The translations under genes were made by a program, and so were the position numbers. The notes under the pieces were generated by a model. It worked only from the letters and a program-made list of their open reading frames with translations, was not told where the DNA came from and did no database searches. From Akkermansia muciniphila (GTDB lineage: Bacteria; Verrucomicrobiota; Verrucomicrobiia; Limisphaerales; BJHT01), in the NCBI GenBank assembly GCA_945861535.1, contig CAMAUZ010000005.1, forward strand, positions 72,272 through 136,271: DNA of 64,000 nt. The letters are read 5' to 3'. Positions 27,206 to 40,190 of this stretch are shown here, one piece after another. Within the stretch, counting starts at the first letter, position 1. Each line of letters opens with the position of its first letter.

Positions 27206-29533
27206 TCACGGCTCGATCATCCGCTTGAACCGTTCGATCACCTGTTTCTGCACGGTCGCATCGAAATGGTTGTACGTGTCCATCTCGGCGAAATCCAACC
27301 GCCCCTCCTGCCCCAGCAGCGAATACACCTTGCGCGCCTCGCCCACACACGCCCGCACGTCGTCGAGATTCGCCTGATAATCCACGCGCGGTGCCGCCAC
27401 CAGCACCGGCCGGGGCGCGAGCAACGCCAGCACCTCGTGATAGTCATACGGAATGCGCGACTCATTGCCCACGAACCCACCCAGCCGCGGCAGCAGCATC
27501 GTCCACTGCGCCCAGCGGGCCACGCCGCCGGTGCTGCGCTCGTTGTTGTCCAACCGCATCGGCGTGAACCCCGCCACCGACACCACGCCCGCGATCCGGT
27601 CATCCAACGCCGCCGCGTGCAACGCCGCCATCGCACCCGTGCCGTAGCCTACGAGGTAAATCCGCTTCGCATCCACCAGCGCCGTGCGCTCGAGCGCATC
27701 CACGGCGGCCTGAATGTCCTGCACCGTTTTCCCGAGCAGCGACCAGTTCGGATAACGCCCGTAGAAACCCGCCGCCTCCGGCACGCGATACCCCTGCCCG
27801 ATCTGATCGAACGCCAGCACGGCGAAGCCCGCCTTCGCCAGCGTGACGTGCGGCGGATCGCCGCGCCGGTAGCTCGGATAATAACCGCCCGCCGGATTCA
27901 TCGGATGCAGCCAGATGATCGCTCCGAGTTTCTTCCCGCCCTTGTCCGCGCCCGCCGGAAAATACAGGTCGCCGTTCACGTAATTGCCGAAGTTCAAACT
28001 CTGCCGCCCGAGGTCCGCCGGCGCCGTCGCGCGCCGCAGCAGCGTGGCCGTGGCAGGGACTTCCTTGCCGTATTCGCCGGGCTGGCTCACGACCCGCGGC
28101 GGCGCGTCACCGAGCACCCAGCGCACCTGCCGTTTCAACTCCTCGCGCCGCTTGTTCCACTCCGGCGCGGTCGTGATGAAATTCGGTTGCCCCGGCGGTT
28201 CGAGCGGATTATCCACGCCGCGCAACGGCAGTAGCTTCGGATCAAACTCCCGTCCCGGCTTGCTCATCACCCACTCGAGATGCCTCGGCAAAATCGGCTC
28301 TTCGCCTGGGTTCAGCGCCGACCGGCCGAACACGGTGTCGAGCCAATCGACGTAGCCCTCGATGTCCTCCGCGCGCGTCTCGTGCCCGCCCGCGCGATAC
28401 CGCAGCCGAAGGCCGTGATGCTCGCCGAGCAGCGAATACGCCTCGCGCGCCGAGTAAAAAGATTGCTCCACCGCCCACACGCTCTCGACCGGGTCGTTGT
28501 GCGCCGTCGAGATCAGGCACGCCCGCGGCGCAATGCACGCCAGCAGGCTGTTTTGGTCCACCGGCAGCTTGTTCTCGCGCCCGGCAAAAAACCGCAGCCG
28601 CGGATGGAACCAATCCGGAAACGCCCGCGTCATCAGCTCGATCCCCTCGCCGAACTGCGACTCGGAAAAATGCCGCCACGGACACGGCCCGCCCGCGCCG
28701 GCGCTGCTCGAAATGGTCGCCGTGATCCGCTCATCCAGCGCCGCCGCGATCAGCGCGAGCTTGCCGTTTCGGGAATGCCCCGTGAGCGCGATCTTCGCCG
28801 CGTCCACCAGCGGCAGCGTCACCAGATAATCAATGCACCGGCTCGCCGCCCACGCGCGCCGTGCCAGCTTGCCCCAGTCGTGCTGCGGATAGAGCGGGAT
28901 GAACGCATCCGTGTCGTCGCGCGAATCCGCGCCCGCATACACGCACCCGATGTAACCGCGGCTCGCCGCGATCAACGCCCAGCGCCGGTGATTGTCCTGT
29001 GTGATGAACACCGGGAAACGCCCCTCGCCCGGGGGAATCAGCAGCTCGACATGCAACCGTCCGCGCCCCTCCGGCCCGAACTCCAGCACGATTTCCTGCA
29101 CCGTCACGCCGTCCTCCGTGCGCGTTTTCATCGACCCAACCTTCACATTGCCCGGCGGCGGCGGCACCGAGCCGATGATGTAACGCTGGCAGAGTTGAAG
29201 AATTTCCGTGCGCCGCGCGGGCCATTGCTCGGGCGTGCGCACGAGGTGGCCGTCGGCGAATTTCATCGGCCCCGGCAGGAACGCCATGCCCGTCATCTTC
29301 TCAAAATCCGGCGGCAGCTCGCCGCTGGCTGCGAGCCATTTCTCCCACGGCTCGCTCTTCGGCAGCAGCCGGCGCAACTCCTCGAGCAACGCCTTGCGTC
29401 GCGCCGGATCGTCCTTGGTTTCCGGGCTGGTCTGCGCCCTCGCCGGTGACGCGCTGATGGCGAGCACGAAGGTCAGAAGCAGAGCGCCGCCCAAACGGAT
29501 GGCACGGAGAAAACGGGGGCAAATCAGTTTCAT
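27206..29533 (-). CDS. CE15-type (glucuronoyl esterase-like) hydrolase fused to a second alpha/beta hydrolase
   Basis: A 775-residue exported protein (signal ending ASPARA). Domain 1 (about 60-440) matches carbohydrate esterase family 15: nucleophile S254 in TGHSRNGKLALIAAALDERI, PCPWRHFSESQFGEG, and HNDPVESVWAVEQSFYSAREAY. These enzymes cleave lignin-carbohydrate esters or related uronate esters. Domain 2 (about 480-775) is another alpha/beta hydrolase, but its nucleophile elbow reads VGYGTGAMAALHAAALDDRI with Gly631 where Ser is expected, so it is probably not a Ser hydrolase. I start at MKLICPRF; the upstream extension is family C repeat. Confidence 0.85.
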   Translation of the reverse strand: MKLICPRFLRAIRLGGALLLTFVLAISASPARAQTSPETKDDPARRKALLEELRRLLPKSEPWEKWLAASGELPPDFEKMTGMAFLPGPMKFADGHLVRTPEQWPARRTEILQLCQRYIIGSVPPPPGNVKVGSMKTRTEDGVTVQEIVLEFGPEGRGRLHVELLIPPGEGRFPVFITQDNHRRWALIAASRGYIGCVYAGADSRDDTDAFIPLYPQHDWGKLARRAWAASRCIDYLVTLPLVDAAKIALTGHSRNGKLALIAAALDERITATISSSAGAGGPCPWRHFSESQFGEGIELMTRAFPDWFHPRLRFFAGRENKLPVDQNSLLACIAPRACLISTAHNDPVESVWAVEQSFYSAREAYSLLGEHHGLRLRYRAGGHETRAEDIEGYVDWLDTVFGRSALNPGEEPILPRHLEWVMSKPGREFDPKLLPLRGVDNPLEPPGQPNFITTAPEWNKRREELKRQVRWVLGDAPPRVVSQPGEYGKEVPATATLLRRATAPADLGRQSLNFGNYVNGDLYFPAGADKGGKKLGAIIWLHPMNPAGGYYPSYRRGDPPHVTLAKAGFAVLAFDQIGQGYRVPEAAGFYGRYPNWSLLGKTVQDIQAAVDALERTALVDAKRIYLVGYGTGAMAALHAAALDDRIAGVVSVAGFTPMRLDNNERSTGGVARWAQWTMLLPRLGGFVGNESRIPYDYHEVLALLAPRPVLVAAPRVDYQANLDDVRACVGEARKVYSLLGQEGRLDFAEMDTYNHFDATVQKQVIERFKRMIEP

Positions 29534-29600
29534 GCCCGCGAGCATAGCCTTGTCGGAAATTGTGTGGCGAAGGGATTCTCGCCCGTGCGTCCGCCGCTTC

Positions 29601-29730
29601 AGTAGGGAAGCGTTGCGCGCGTCCCTAACCTTTCCGTGCCCCGCCGCTCCCGCCTGAAACCCAATGCCTGCGAAAACCTTCACGCGCCCGACCGGGAAAA
29701 ATGCAGGGCCGCGCGCAACGCGGCCCTACC
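29601..29730. repeat. Family C unit 1
   Basis: GTAGGGAAGCGTTGCGCGCG at 29602, then a spacer shared with the other copies (CGCGCCCGACCGGGAA near its end), then GGGCCGCGCGCAACGCGGCC ending CTACC at 29730. It fills the 332-base gap between two divergently transcribed genes. Confidence 0.8.
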
Positions 29731-29865
29731 ACGAGGCCCACTCCCGCCTTGAATTCTCCCGCCCATGCAGACACATTTTCACTCCAAGAACCCTGAACTC
29801 TCCGCCGTGCGTTCGTCGCGGCGGGCCACCGCCGGAGGCCCCGATGCCCCCGGCAATTGCTGCTT

Positions 29866-31737
29866 ATGAAAACGCTTCTCACCCTTGTTCTTGGCGCGTG
29901 GACTTTCCTCCTCGCCACCTGCCCTCTCTCCCTCGTATCCGGCGCGACGATCGACGTGCTCCTGGCCACCGACCAGACCCCAGGCGATGCCGGGCTTGCC
30001 CGGGTCTTGTCGGTCGCCGGTGGGTTCTGGGACCGGGGCGGACGCGTGTGGATGCAGGGCCTCTATCGGCCCGACGCGCCCAGCATCGTGGAACGAAACG
30101 CGGTCTGGCTCTGGACCGCGCCGGCCGCCGGGACCAGGGAATTCTATCGCGACGGCAATTCCGTGCCTTATTACGTGAGCGGCGTCGCGGGGCCGCCGAT
30201 CCCGATGTCCGTTCCAAGATACGCAGCGGGGTTCGGGGGCTACGTGCCGCCCGCGAACTACGCGGTTTTCAGCAGCGGGGTCGCCGGCGTCCCGGCGGCG
30301 GAGGGGATGATCCGGGCGCTGTGGACCCGGCGGCTCGATCTGCCCGGTGACATTGCCGCCGCGTACTTCGTGGTGAACGATCTCGAAAGCCATCGGGACG
30401 GCGTGCGGGCGTTCGTCCGCCCGCAGATCGACGATGCCATCATCCGCCTGCGCGCCTCCACGGCGGGTCTCGACACCAATTACTTTTTCACCACCAGCGA
30501 CGGCGGCGGGGTCCAGAAATACTTCAACAGCGTCATCGACGAGCCGGTGAGCGGCAACAGCGGCAACCTCGTCTTTCAGGCGCGCGCCGATCTCACGGGG
30601 GTCATTTCCGGTCTCTCCAACGTCGTCCGGGTCGTCGCGGCCAGTTCGCAACTGGGGCTGCCGAGCCTTCCCGGCGGACTCTATTCCTCACTCCGGATTC
30701 TCGGAGTTGATCCCGGTGAAAACCTGCTCTGGGAAGCCGGCACCAACGGCGGAACCGTCGTGCTCCGCGGCGAGCCGGGCGCGTGGATGCCGCTGCTCGG
30801 GCCAGGCATGCCCGCGCCCCCGAGCCGCGCCAGCGCGCCTTCCCCCACGTCTCCGCTGGGCACCGTCGGGACGGTGGGGCTGGTGGCCCACGGCGCCGCG
30901 TTCTTCGCGGAAGCCACCTACGACGCGTCCGCCGGCGTGCTCGCAGGACGGGCCGCGCTGCTGCGGCACGACGGGAGCGCTCCCCAGATTTTTGCCCTCG
31001 AAGGCGAGGCGGTGGAGAGCACGGTTTCTGGTGGCGTGCTCCAACGCTTCACGCCCGGCGGCTACGACTGGCCCGACACCAATCTCGTCGCCTTCTACGG
31101 CCCGGTCCGCGGCGGCACCTTTTCGTTTGAAAGCCAGGCCCTGCTGCTCGCCAGCACCGGGCGGCTCCGGCAGCTCGCGCGCCAGCATGATCCCCTGCCC
31201 GTGCCCGCCAATGTCGATCGCATCTTCCAATTCCGCTTTCCCGTCCTCTCGGCGAAACCCGACGACACCGTGGCCTTCGCCGCGGAAGTCGAGTTCCTCG
31301 ACGGACGGCGGCAGGAAATTTTGTACACCGTCACGGTGGGACCGACCAATCGCTACGACGTGATCCTTTCCGCTGGCGACACGTTCAGCGTGTCCACGCC
31401 CGACGGCCCGCGCACGGTGACCATCGCGCGATTCAACGGCGCGGCGTGGCGGCCGGGCACCTTCGACAAGCTGCTGGTCAGCGTGGATCTCAGCGTCGCG
31501 GGCACTTCCGCCGTGCTGTTGGTGGATCCTTCGATCCCGGTGCGGATGGCGGCGAGTCTCGCGGCCGGGCGGTTGCTTCTTCGCTGGCCGACCGGTCCGG
31601 GCGGAATCATCGAATCCGCGGTTTCGCTCGCGCCGCCGATCTGGTCACCCGTGACGCTGCCGGTCACTGAACGCGACGGCTTTCGGGAACTGGAGGTGGA
31701 CACGGACGGCGTCCTACGCTTCTTCCGCATCCGGTAG
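29866..31737 (+). CDS. Large secreted protein of unknown function
   Basis: A 623-residue exported protein with a signal peptide (MKTLLTLVLGAWTFLLATCP...SGA). I recognise no catalytic motif. It looks beta-rich: PGDAGLARVLSVAGGFWDRGG, AEGMIRALWTRRLDLPGDIA and LDGRRQEILYTVTVGPTNRY suggest sequential beta modules. The end, LLLRWPTGPGGIIESAVSLA and onward to FFRIR, resembles the short C-terminal module that closes many Verrucomicrobia secreted proteins. Its stop codon TAG lies inside a family C repeat, so the C-terminus may have been set by repeat insertion. Confidence 0.7.
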   Translation: MKTLLTLVLGAWTFLLATCPLSLVSGATIDVLLATDQTPGDAGLARVLSVAGGFWDRGGRVWMQGLYRPDAPSIVERNAVWLWTAPAAGTREFYRDGNSVPYYVSGVAGPPIPMSVPRYAAGFGGYVPPANYAVFSSGVAGVPAAEGMIRALWTRRLDLPGDIAAAYFVVNDLESHRDGVRAFVRPQIDDAIIRLRASTAGLDTNYFFTTSDGGGVQKYFNSVIDEPVSGNSGNLVFQARADLTGVISGLSNVVRVVAASSQLGLPSLPGGLYSSLRILGVDPGENLLWEAGTNGGTVVLRGEPGAWMPLLGPGMPAPPSRASAPSPTSPLGTVGTVGLVAHGAAFFAEATYDASAGVLAGRAALLRHDGSAPQIFALEGEAVESTVSGGVLQRFTPGGYDWPDTNLVAFYGPVRGGTFSFESQALLLASTGRLRQLARQHDPLPVPANVDRIFQFRFPVLSAKPDDTVAFAAEVEFLDGRRQEILYTVTVGPTNRYDVILSAGDTFSVSTPDGPRTVTIARFNGAAWRPGTFDKLLVSVDLSVAGTSAVLLVDPSIPVRMAASLAAGRLLLRWPTGPGGIIESAVSLAPPIWSPVTLPVTERDGFRELEVDTDGVLRFFRIR

Positions 31738-32095
31738 GGACGCGTTGCGCGCGTCCCTGACTTTTTCCTGTCCGCCGCGCCCGCCTGCAAACCAACGCCC
31801 GCGCCAATCCCCACGCGCCCCTTCCTCGGTAGGGATGCGCTGCTGCGCGTCCCTAACTGTCCCCGTACCGCGACGTCCGCCTGCAACCACAGCCCACGCA
31901 AATCATCACGCGCCCGACCGGGAAGATTGCTCGGCCGCGCGCAACGCGGCCCTACCACGATGCCCTCGCCTCGGTAGGGACGCGTTGCGCGCGTCCCTGA
32001 CTTTTTCCTGTCCGCCGCGCCCGCCTGCAAACCAACGCCCGCGCCAATCCCAACGCACCCAAACGGAAGATTGCACGGCCGCGCGCAACGCGGCC

Positions 32096-32100
<5 letters not shown>
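31732..32100. repeat. Family C cluster, units 2-4
   Basis: Unit heads GTAGGGACGCG or GTAGGGATGCG at about 31733, 31829 and 31974; closing arms GGCCGCGCGCAACGCGGCCC at about 31932 and 32078. Unit 2 lacks its closing arm. The segment from 31732 repeats nearly identically at 31974. Both flanking genes end on TAG triplets belonging to the outer GGTAGGG ends (31735-31737 and, reversed, 32096-32098). Confidence 0.85.
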
Positions 32101-35392
<3,292 letters not shown>

Positions 35393-36148
35393 GGGTGAAG
35401 TGGGGGTGGTGCTTGGGCCCAGGAGCGCGGGCGGCCCGCCCGCAAGTTGCACCACGTAGGTAGGGCGCGCCTGTCCTCAGCACGCCGCGAACGGTGTGGA
35501 TGTCCCACCGGCGCGCTGAGGACAGACGCGCCCTACCAATCGTTCCGAAAGTTCCTGCCGGGACCGCTGTAACAAGTAGCGCTTCTGTCTCCCTCGCCCC
35601 GTGAGGCACGAACGGGGAGAGGGCCGGGTAGAGGGGTGCTTCACCCTTGCGAGTGGCCCAACCGTGCGGAGCGCCTCCTCTCCCCGGCCCTCTCCTCCGT
35701 TCCGAACGGAGGAGAGGGAGCCGGAGGCCCTGGGATGGACTGCACGAACTTTCGCAAAGCCTGATACCAGCGGCAGCGTCCCGCCCCCGAGTTGCACCGC
35801 GTGGGTAGGGCGCGCCTGTCCTCAGCGCGCCGCGAACGGTGTGGACGTCCCACCGGCGCGCTGGGGACAGACGCGCCCTACCAATCGTTTCGAAAGTTCC
35901 TGCCGGGACCGCTGTAACAAGTAGCGCTTCTGTCTCCCTCGCCCCGTGAGGCACGAACGGGGCGAGGGCCGGGTAGAGGGGTGCTTCACCCTTGCGAGTG
36001 GCCCAACCGTGCGGAGCGCCTCCTCTCCCCGGCCCTCTCCTCCGTTCCGAACGGAGGAGAGGGAGACCGAGACCCCGGTGCGGACTGCAGGAATTTTCGC
36101 AAAGCCTGATACCAGCGCCGACACCGATGCCAATCTTACGCATGGTTC
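35393..36148. repeat. Family H: 345-bp direct tandem repeat between cusB and cusA
   Basis: Copy 1 is about 35443-35787, copy 2 about 35788-36118. Landmarks recur exactly 345 bases apart, for example TAGGGCGCGCCTGTCCTCAG at 35461 and 35806. Within each copy are two inverted pairs: GCGCCTGTCCTCAG with CTGAGGACAGACGCGCCCTA, and CTCTCCTCCGTTCCGAACGG, a self-palindrome. No credible gene; the long minus-strand frame here is repeat translation. Confidence 0.85.
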
Positions 36149-37924
36149 TCACGGCACCTCCTCCCCGCACTCGAGCATCTCGGCGCCGTAGTACGGATTG
36201 CGCAGCGGCCCCTGCAGTTGCACCCAGAACGACGTCACGCCCGGCTTCGGCGCCATCGGGCATTTGTAAATCTTCACGTTCTTGAACTCCGCCCGCCCCC
36301 GCAGCGCCTGCGCGAACTCGACCGTCACCGTGCTGAACGGCAGGAACGTCCGCCGCGCCGCCTCCAAATCCTTCGCCGTCGCCAGCTCCCCGACCGCCGC
36401 GAGTTTCCGCACCAGCTTCGCCCCCGGGGACGCCTCGGGAAACCCCGCCAGCAGCGCCGGCAGAACCGGGCGCAACCGCGCCGCATGCTGGTTGAAGTCC
36501 GCCAACTTGTCCGCCGCCAGCGCACCCGTGAGCGCATCCGCGACTGCGAAAAAATCCCGCGCCGCCTTCGTTTGTGTCGCGGTAAGTTCGGGCAACGCCG
36601 CGGGTTTTTCTCGCTGCGCGACCTCGCCCGCCGCCCTCGGCACCGGAGCCGCCGCGCCCGCCGACTCCACCGCCTGATTCAACTGCGCCTGCGAATCGAT
36701 CAGCATGTTGCCCTGCGTCACCACGCGCTCGCCCTCGGCGATGCCGCCGAGCAATTCCCACGCATCATCGGCGAGCCGGCCCAGCTTGAGCTTGCGCTGC
36801 TCGAATGTGCCGCCGCCCTTGTCCACATACGCGAGCGCCTGCCCGGCCGACGACAACACCGCGCTGCGCGGAATCGCCAGCACGTCGGGCACCTCGACGC
36901 GCACGAGGCCCTCCGCATAAAGCCGGTGAAACAACTCGCGCCGCGGCCGGCCGTCGCGCTCGACGAGCGGGTTGTCGAGTTCCACGCGGATTTTCGCCGT
37001 GCGCGTTTTCTCCTCGAGGTTCGGATCGATGAACGTGATCGGCGCGGTGAAGACCTTGCCCGGCACCGATGGCGTCGTGATCTCGACGGTCTGCCCCGCC
37101 CGCAGCCAGACGAGGTCCTGTTCGTAGGCGTCGAACTTGAACCACATCTTCGCGAAGTCCGCGATTTCGAAGAGCTTCTCGCCCTCCTTCACATACTGGC
37201 CCTCGTAAACCGCGCGCTCGACGACCGTGCCGGACATGGGCGCGACGATCTCGGAGAGATAGTTGGTGCCGCGCTTTTGCCCCAGCGCCGCCACCTGCAC
37301 CGGCGTTAATCCCAGCCGCAGCAGCCGCTGTCCCGCCGCCTCGAGCAACTGGCCCTGCTCGCCGCGCAAACCCGCGCGCGCGAGCGGCGAATCAGGCCGC
37401 GCCAGTGTGGTGTATTCGCGTTCCGCCGCCAGCAGCGCGGGGCTGTAGAACGTCGCCAGCGGCTGCCCCGCGGTCACTTCCGCGCCGAGATAATTCACGA
37501 ACAGGCGCTCGATGCGGCCCTCCAAATACGCCGAGATGCGGCGGTGGCGCGTGTCGTTGTCATCAATCGTACCCGCCACCCGCAGCGTCCGCCGCAGCGT
37601 GCGCCGCCCGAGCGGCTCGGCCTGGACATTCATCACCTGCACGCTGTTGGTGCCGAGCGCGACCACGCCGGCGGTGACGACGAAGCCCGATTCGCCCGCA
37701 TACACCGGCACGAGGTCCATGCCGCATATCGTGCATTTGCCGGCCCGGTCGGACTTGATCCACGGGTGCATCGGGCTTTGATAAAAGCGCACCTCGCGTG
37801 CGCCGGGCCCGGACTTCGCCGCGCCCGCCGCCCCCGCCGCGGGCTGACGTTTGCCAAAGAACCAACCACCCGTCGCCGCAAGCGCGGCGACGAGCACCAG
37901 CAGGAGAAATGTTTTTGCGTTCAT
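36149..37924 (-). CDS. cusB: CusB-type efflux RND periplasmic adaptor with N-terminal metal-binding domain
   Basis: A 591-residue membrane-fusion protein linking CusA to CusC. The N-terminal TM anchor is LLLVLVAALAATGGWFFG. A heavy-metal-binding domain follows (about 45-75): YQSPMHPWIKS, GKCTICGMDLVPVY. Then the barrel-sandwich/helical/beta-barrel core: AYLEGRIERLFVNYLGAEVT, IVAPMSGTVVERAVYEGQYV, GEKLFEIADFAKMWF. The C-terminal region (about 455-591) is a DUF3347-like helical domain ending YKCPMAPKPGVTSFW, a second Cys/Met metal site. Downstream of cusC, upstream of cusA. Confidence 0.93.
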   Translation of the reverse strand: MNAKTFLLLVLVAALAATGGWFFGKRQPAAGAAGAAKSGPGAREVRFYQSPMHPWIKSDRAGKCTICGMDLVPVYAGESGFVVTAGVVALGTNSVQVMNVQAEPLGRRTLRRTLRVAGTIDDNDTRHRRISAYLEGRIERLFVNYLGAEVTAGQPLATFYSPALLAAEREYTTLARPDSPLARAGLRGEQGQLLEAAGQRLLRLGLTPVQVAALGQKRGTNYLSEIVAPMSGTVVERAVYEGQYVKEGEKLFEIADFAKMWFKFDAYEQDLVWLRAGQTVEITTPSVPGKVFTAPITFIDPNLEEKTRTAKIRVELDNPLVERDGRPRRELFHRLYAEGLVRVEVPDVLAIPRSAVLSSAGQALAYVDKGGGTFEQRKLKLGRLADDAWELLGGIAEGERVVTQGNMLIDSQAQLNQAVESAGAAAPVPRAAGEVAQREKPAALPELTATQTKAARDFFAVADALTGALAADKLADFNQHAARLRPVLPALLAGFPEASPGAKLVRKLAAVGELATAKDLEAARRTFLPFSTVTVEFAQALRGRAEFKNVKIYKCPMAPKPGVTSFWVQLQGPLRNPYYGAEMLECGEEVP

Positions 37925-38731
37925 GGGAAAAATTTCAGCCGTTGCGATGCGGTTGAGGCCACTTGTAAGACCGTAGAGGGACGAAGGACACAGCGCGGCG
38001 ACGCCGCAACCAGAGCGGAGCGCGACAGGTCCCCGGTCGCGGCGGCAACTTCGCAGCCGAGGCGCACGGAGCTTCTGGCGTCGTCGCAACTGCGCGACTG
38101 CTGCGGGCGGGGACCGCCTGCGCGCCGGAAGCGTCCCGGCCCAACGAGGATCTCGTCGATGCGCTACCAACAATCGGACTGCTGGAAAATTGTGGCCGCC
38201 GCTTTGCTCCCGGTCCCGGAGGGACACCGCAGGAAATTAGCCGGGGGCAAGCCCGCGACAGCGGGCGCGGCCCCCGGTTACCTCGCCGAATGGGCCATGC
38301 CCCAGCGGGGCATCGGAGAAGTTTTTTGCGTCGCCCGTCTCGCGGCGTCTCCATCACCACACACCACCTCGGGCAGATCAGGCCGCCGGCAATCGGTCGG
38401 CATCCCGGGCCATTTCTTCGATGCCCCGCTGGGGCACGGATCCCCTTGGTATGCTTTCCGGGGGCTGCGTCCGCTGGCGCGGACTTGCCCCCGGCTAATC
38501 TCCTCCGGTGTCCCTCCGGGACGGGAAACCGGTGACCACGCGGCGCGCGGGCGGTCCCCGCCCGCAGCGGCTGCGCACTCACGACGACGCCAGAAACTCC
38601 AGGCGCTCCGACTCCGATGCCGCCGCTGCGACCGGGGACCGGTCGCGCTCCGCTTGGGCTGCGGCTTCGGCGCTCAGGGTACATCGTATCTCTGTGGTTC
38701 ATCGAAATCGTTGGTGGTGAATGGTCGCGCC
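37925..38731. other. Gap between cusC and cusB with a nested family A composite
   Basis: The outer inverted arms are 37985-38090 (GCGGAGCGCGACAGGTCCCC block) and 38600-38710 (GACCGGTCGCGCTCCGC, ending CATCGTATCTCTGTGG). They enclose family A copy 2. No gene. Confidence 0.65.
38212..38524. repeat. Family A inverted pair, copy 2
   Basis: Left arm 38212-38330 (GAAATTAGCCGGGGGCAAGC, CCCCAGCGGGGCATCGGAG). Right arm 38413-38524 inverted (CTTCGATGCCCCGCTGGGGC, CTTGCCCCCGGCTAATCTCC). Confidence 0.85.
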
Positions 38732-40108
38732 TCAGTGATGCCGAGGAATCGGCGCGGTGTTTGGAACCGCCGTCGCCGCGCCGTGCGCAGAGGCAGCCGG
38801 CGCGCGCGCGACCGACACCGGCCGGAGTTCGACCCCGTAGTAGTAGATCAGTTCCGAGAGGAGTTGGTGCTGCTCCGTGACGGCGCGGGCGAAGAGCAAG
38901 CGGCCCTCGAGCACCTGGCGGCGCAATTCGAGCAGGTCGTTGATCATGCCGCGCTGGTTTTCCCACGCCGCGTAGGCCGCGGTGATCGCCTGCTCGGAGC
39001 GCGGGATGATCTGGTCGCGATAGAGCACTGCCTGTCGCCGCGCGGCGTCGATGCGCTGGAGGAGATGGTACAGCTCCTCGCGAACGGTCAGTTCGTAATC
39101 GGCGAGTTCGAGTTCCGCCGTCTGCACGCGGGATTGCTCGCGGCGATAATCGGCGCGGTATTTCTCCGCGTTGCCCCACGGCAGGTTCAGTTTCATCGTG
39201 AAGAAACCTTCTCGCAGGCCCGCGTCGCCGCTGTACTGCCGGCCCGCGATGCCAACCGAGACATCGGGATAGCGCTGGCGGCGGACCAGTTCCGCCTGCG
39301 CGCCGGCCTGCGCGATCTCGCTGCGCAACACGGCCACGCGGGCATCGCTCTGCAACGCCACCGCGACGAGTGCCGGCGTGTAGGCGACCGGCGGGGCGAT
39401 CTCGGGGAGGCGCAGCGACGGCCACGGCGAGCGGAGGTCGCGGCGCAGCAGGCGGTTCAGCGCGGCCCCGTTCTGATCCCGTTGGAGCAGTTCCGTGCGC
39501 AACTGCTCGGTGCGTTTGGCCCGCTCGTTCTGCATGCGCAGCCAGTCGGATTGCAGCACGGTGCCGAGGCGATACCGCTGAAGCGTGAGATCGACCATGG
39601 TCTCGGACCATTCCAAATCCTCGCGCAGAATGGCGGCGACGCGTTCCGAAAGTGCGAGGGGATAAACCGCGCGGGCGATCAGGCCGCGAATCTGGCGGCG
39701 CTTGAAATCCACATTCGCACCGGCGACCGCGGCTTCCGCCTCGGCCACCTGCCGCGCGGAACGGGGCTTCCCCCACAGCGGCAGCTTTTGTTCGAGGCTG
39801 TAGGCGAGGTTGCCTTCTTCAGACAATTTGGCCCCCCGGCTGCTCGTGACCGCGTAGCCGAGCATGAACATCGGGTCCGCCCACGACCGCACGCCAGCAA
39901 CCTGATGCCGCGCCGCCTGCACGCGCGCGGCGGCGGCGAGCAACGCCGGATGATTCGTGCCCGCCTCGCGCACCAGTTGCTCGATCAGCGCGGTGGTGAT
40001 CGGCACGGGCGCTGCGTGCGGTTGCGGCGCGGGAAGACGGACCTCCGCCGCCGGGCTGCCCGCCAACGGGAGCGCCAACAAAAAGAAAACCAAGGGAACC
40101 ATTCGCAT
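38732..40108 (-). CDS. cusC: CusC/TolC-type outer membrane efflux protein
   Basis: A 458-residue outer membrane channel of the OEP family (signal ending AGSPAAE). The repeated helical hairpins are visible: LLAAAARVQAARHQVAGVRSWADP, MLGYAVTSSRGAKLSEEGN, LSERVAAILREDLEWSETMVDLTLQRYRLGTVLQSDWLRMQNERAKR, then the second half from about 250 with LRSEIAQAGAQAELVRRQRYPDVSVGIAG. It would dock to CusB and CusA. The His-rich C-terminus may bind metal. ATG at 40102 is an alternative start. Confidence 0.9.
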   Translation of the reverse strand: MRMVPLVFFLLALPLAGSPAAEVRLPAPQPHAAPVPITTALIEQLVREAGTNHPALLAAAARVQAARHQVAGVRSWADPMFMLGYAVTSSRGAKLSEEGNLAYSLEQKLPLWGKPRSARQVAEAEAAVAGANVDFKRRQIRGLIARAVYPLALSERVAAILREDLEWSETMVDLTLQRYRLGTVLQSDWLRMQNERAKRTEQLRTELLQRDQNGAALNRLLRRDLRSPWPSLRLPEIAPPVAYTPALVAVALQSDARVAVLRSEIAQAGAQAELVRRQRYPDVSVGIAGRQYSGDAGLREGFFTMKLNLPWGNAEKYRADYRREQSRVQTAELELADYELTVREELYHLLQRIDAARRQAVLYRDQIIPRSEQAITAAYAAWENQRGMINDLLELRRQVLEGRLLFARAVTEQHQLLSELIYYYGVELRPVSVARAPAASAHGAATAVPNTAPIPRHH

Positions 40109-40190
40109 AACCAATCCGCTGCCACACCAAGACACACGACGCCCTGCCGCACGGCGTCAGGGCACACCACGGGTTTGGGGAGGCGGCTGA

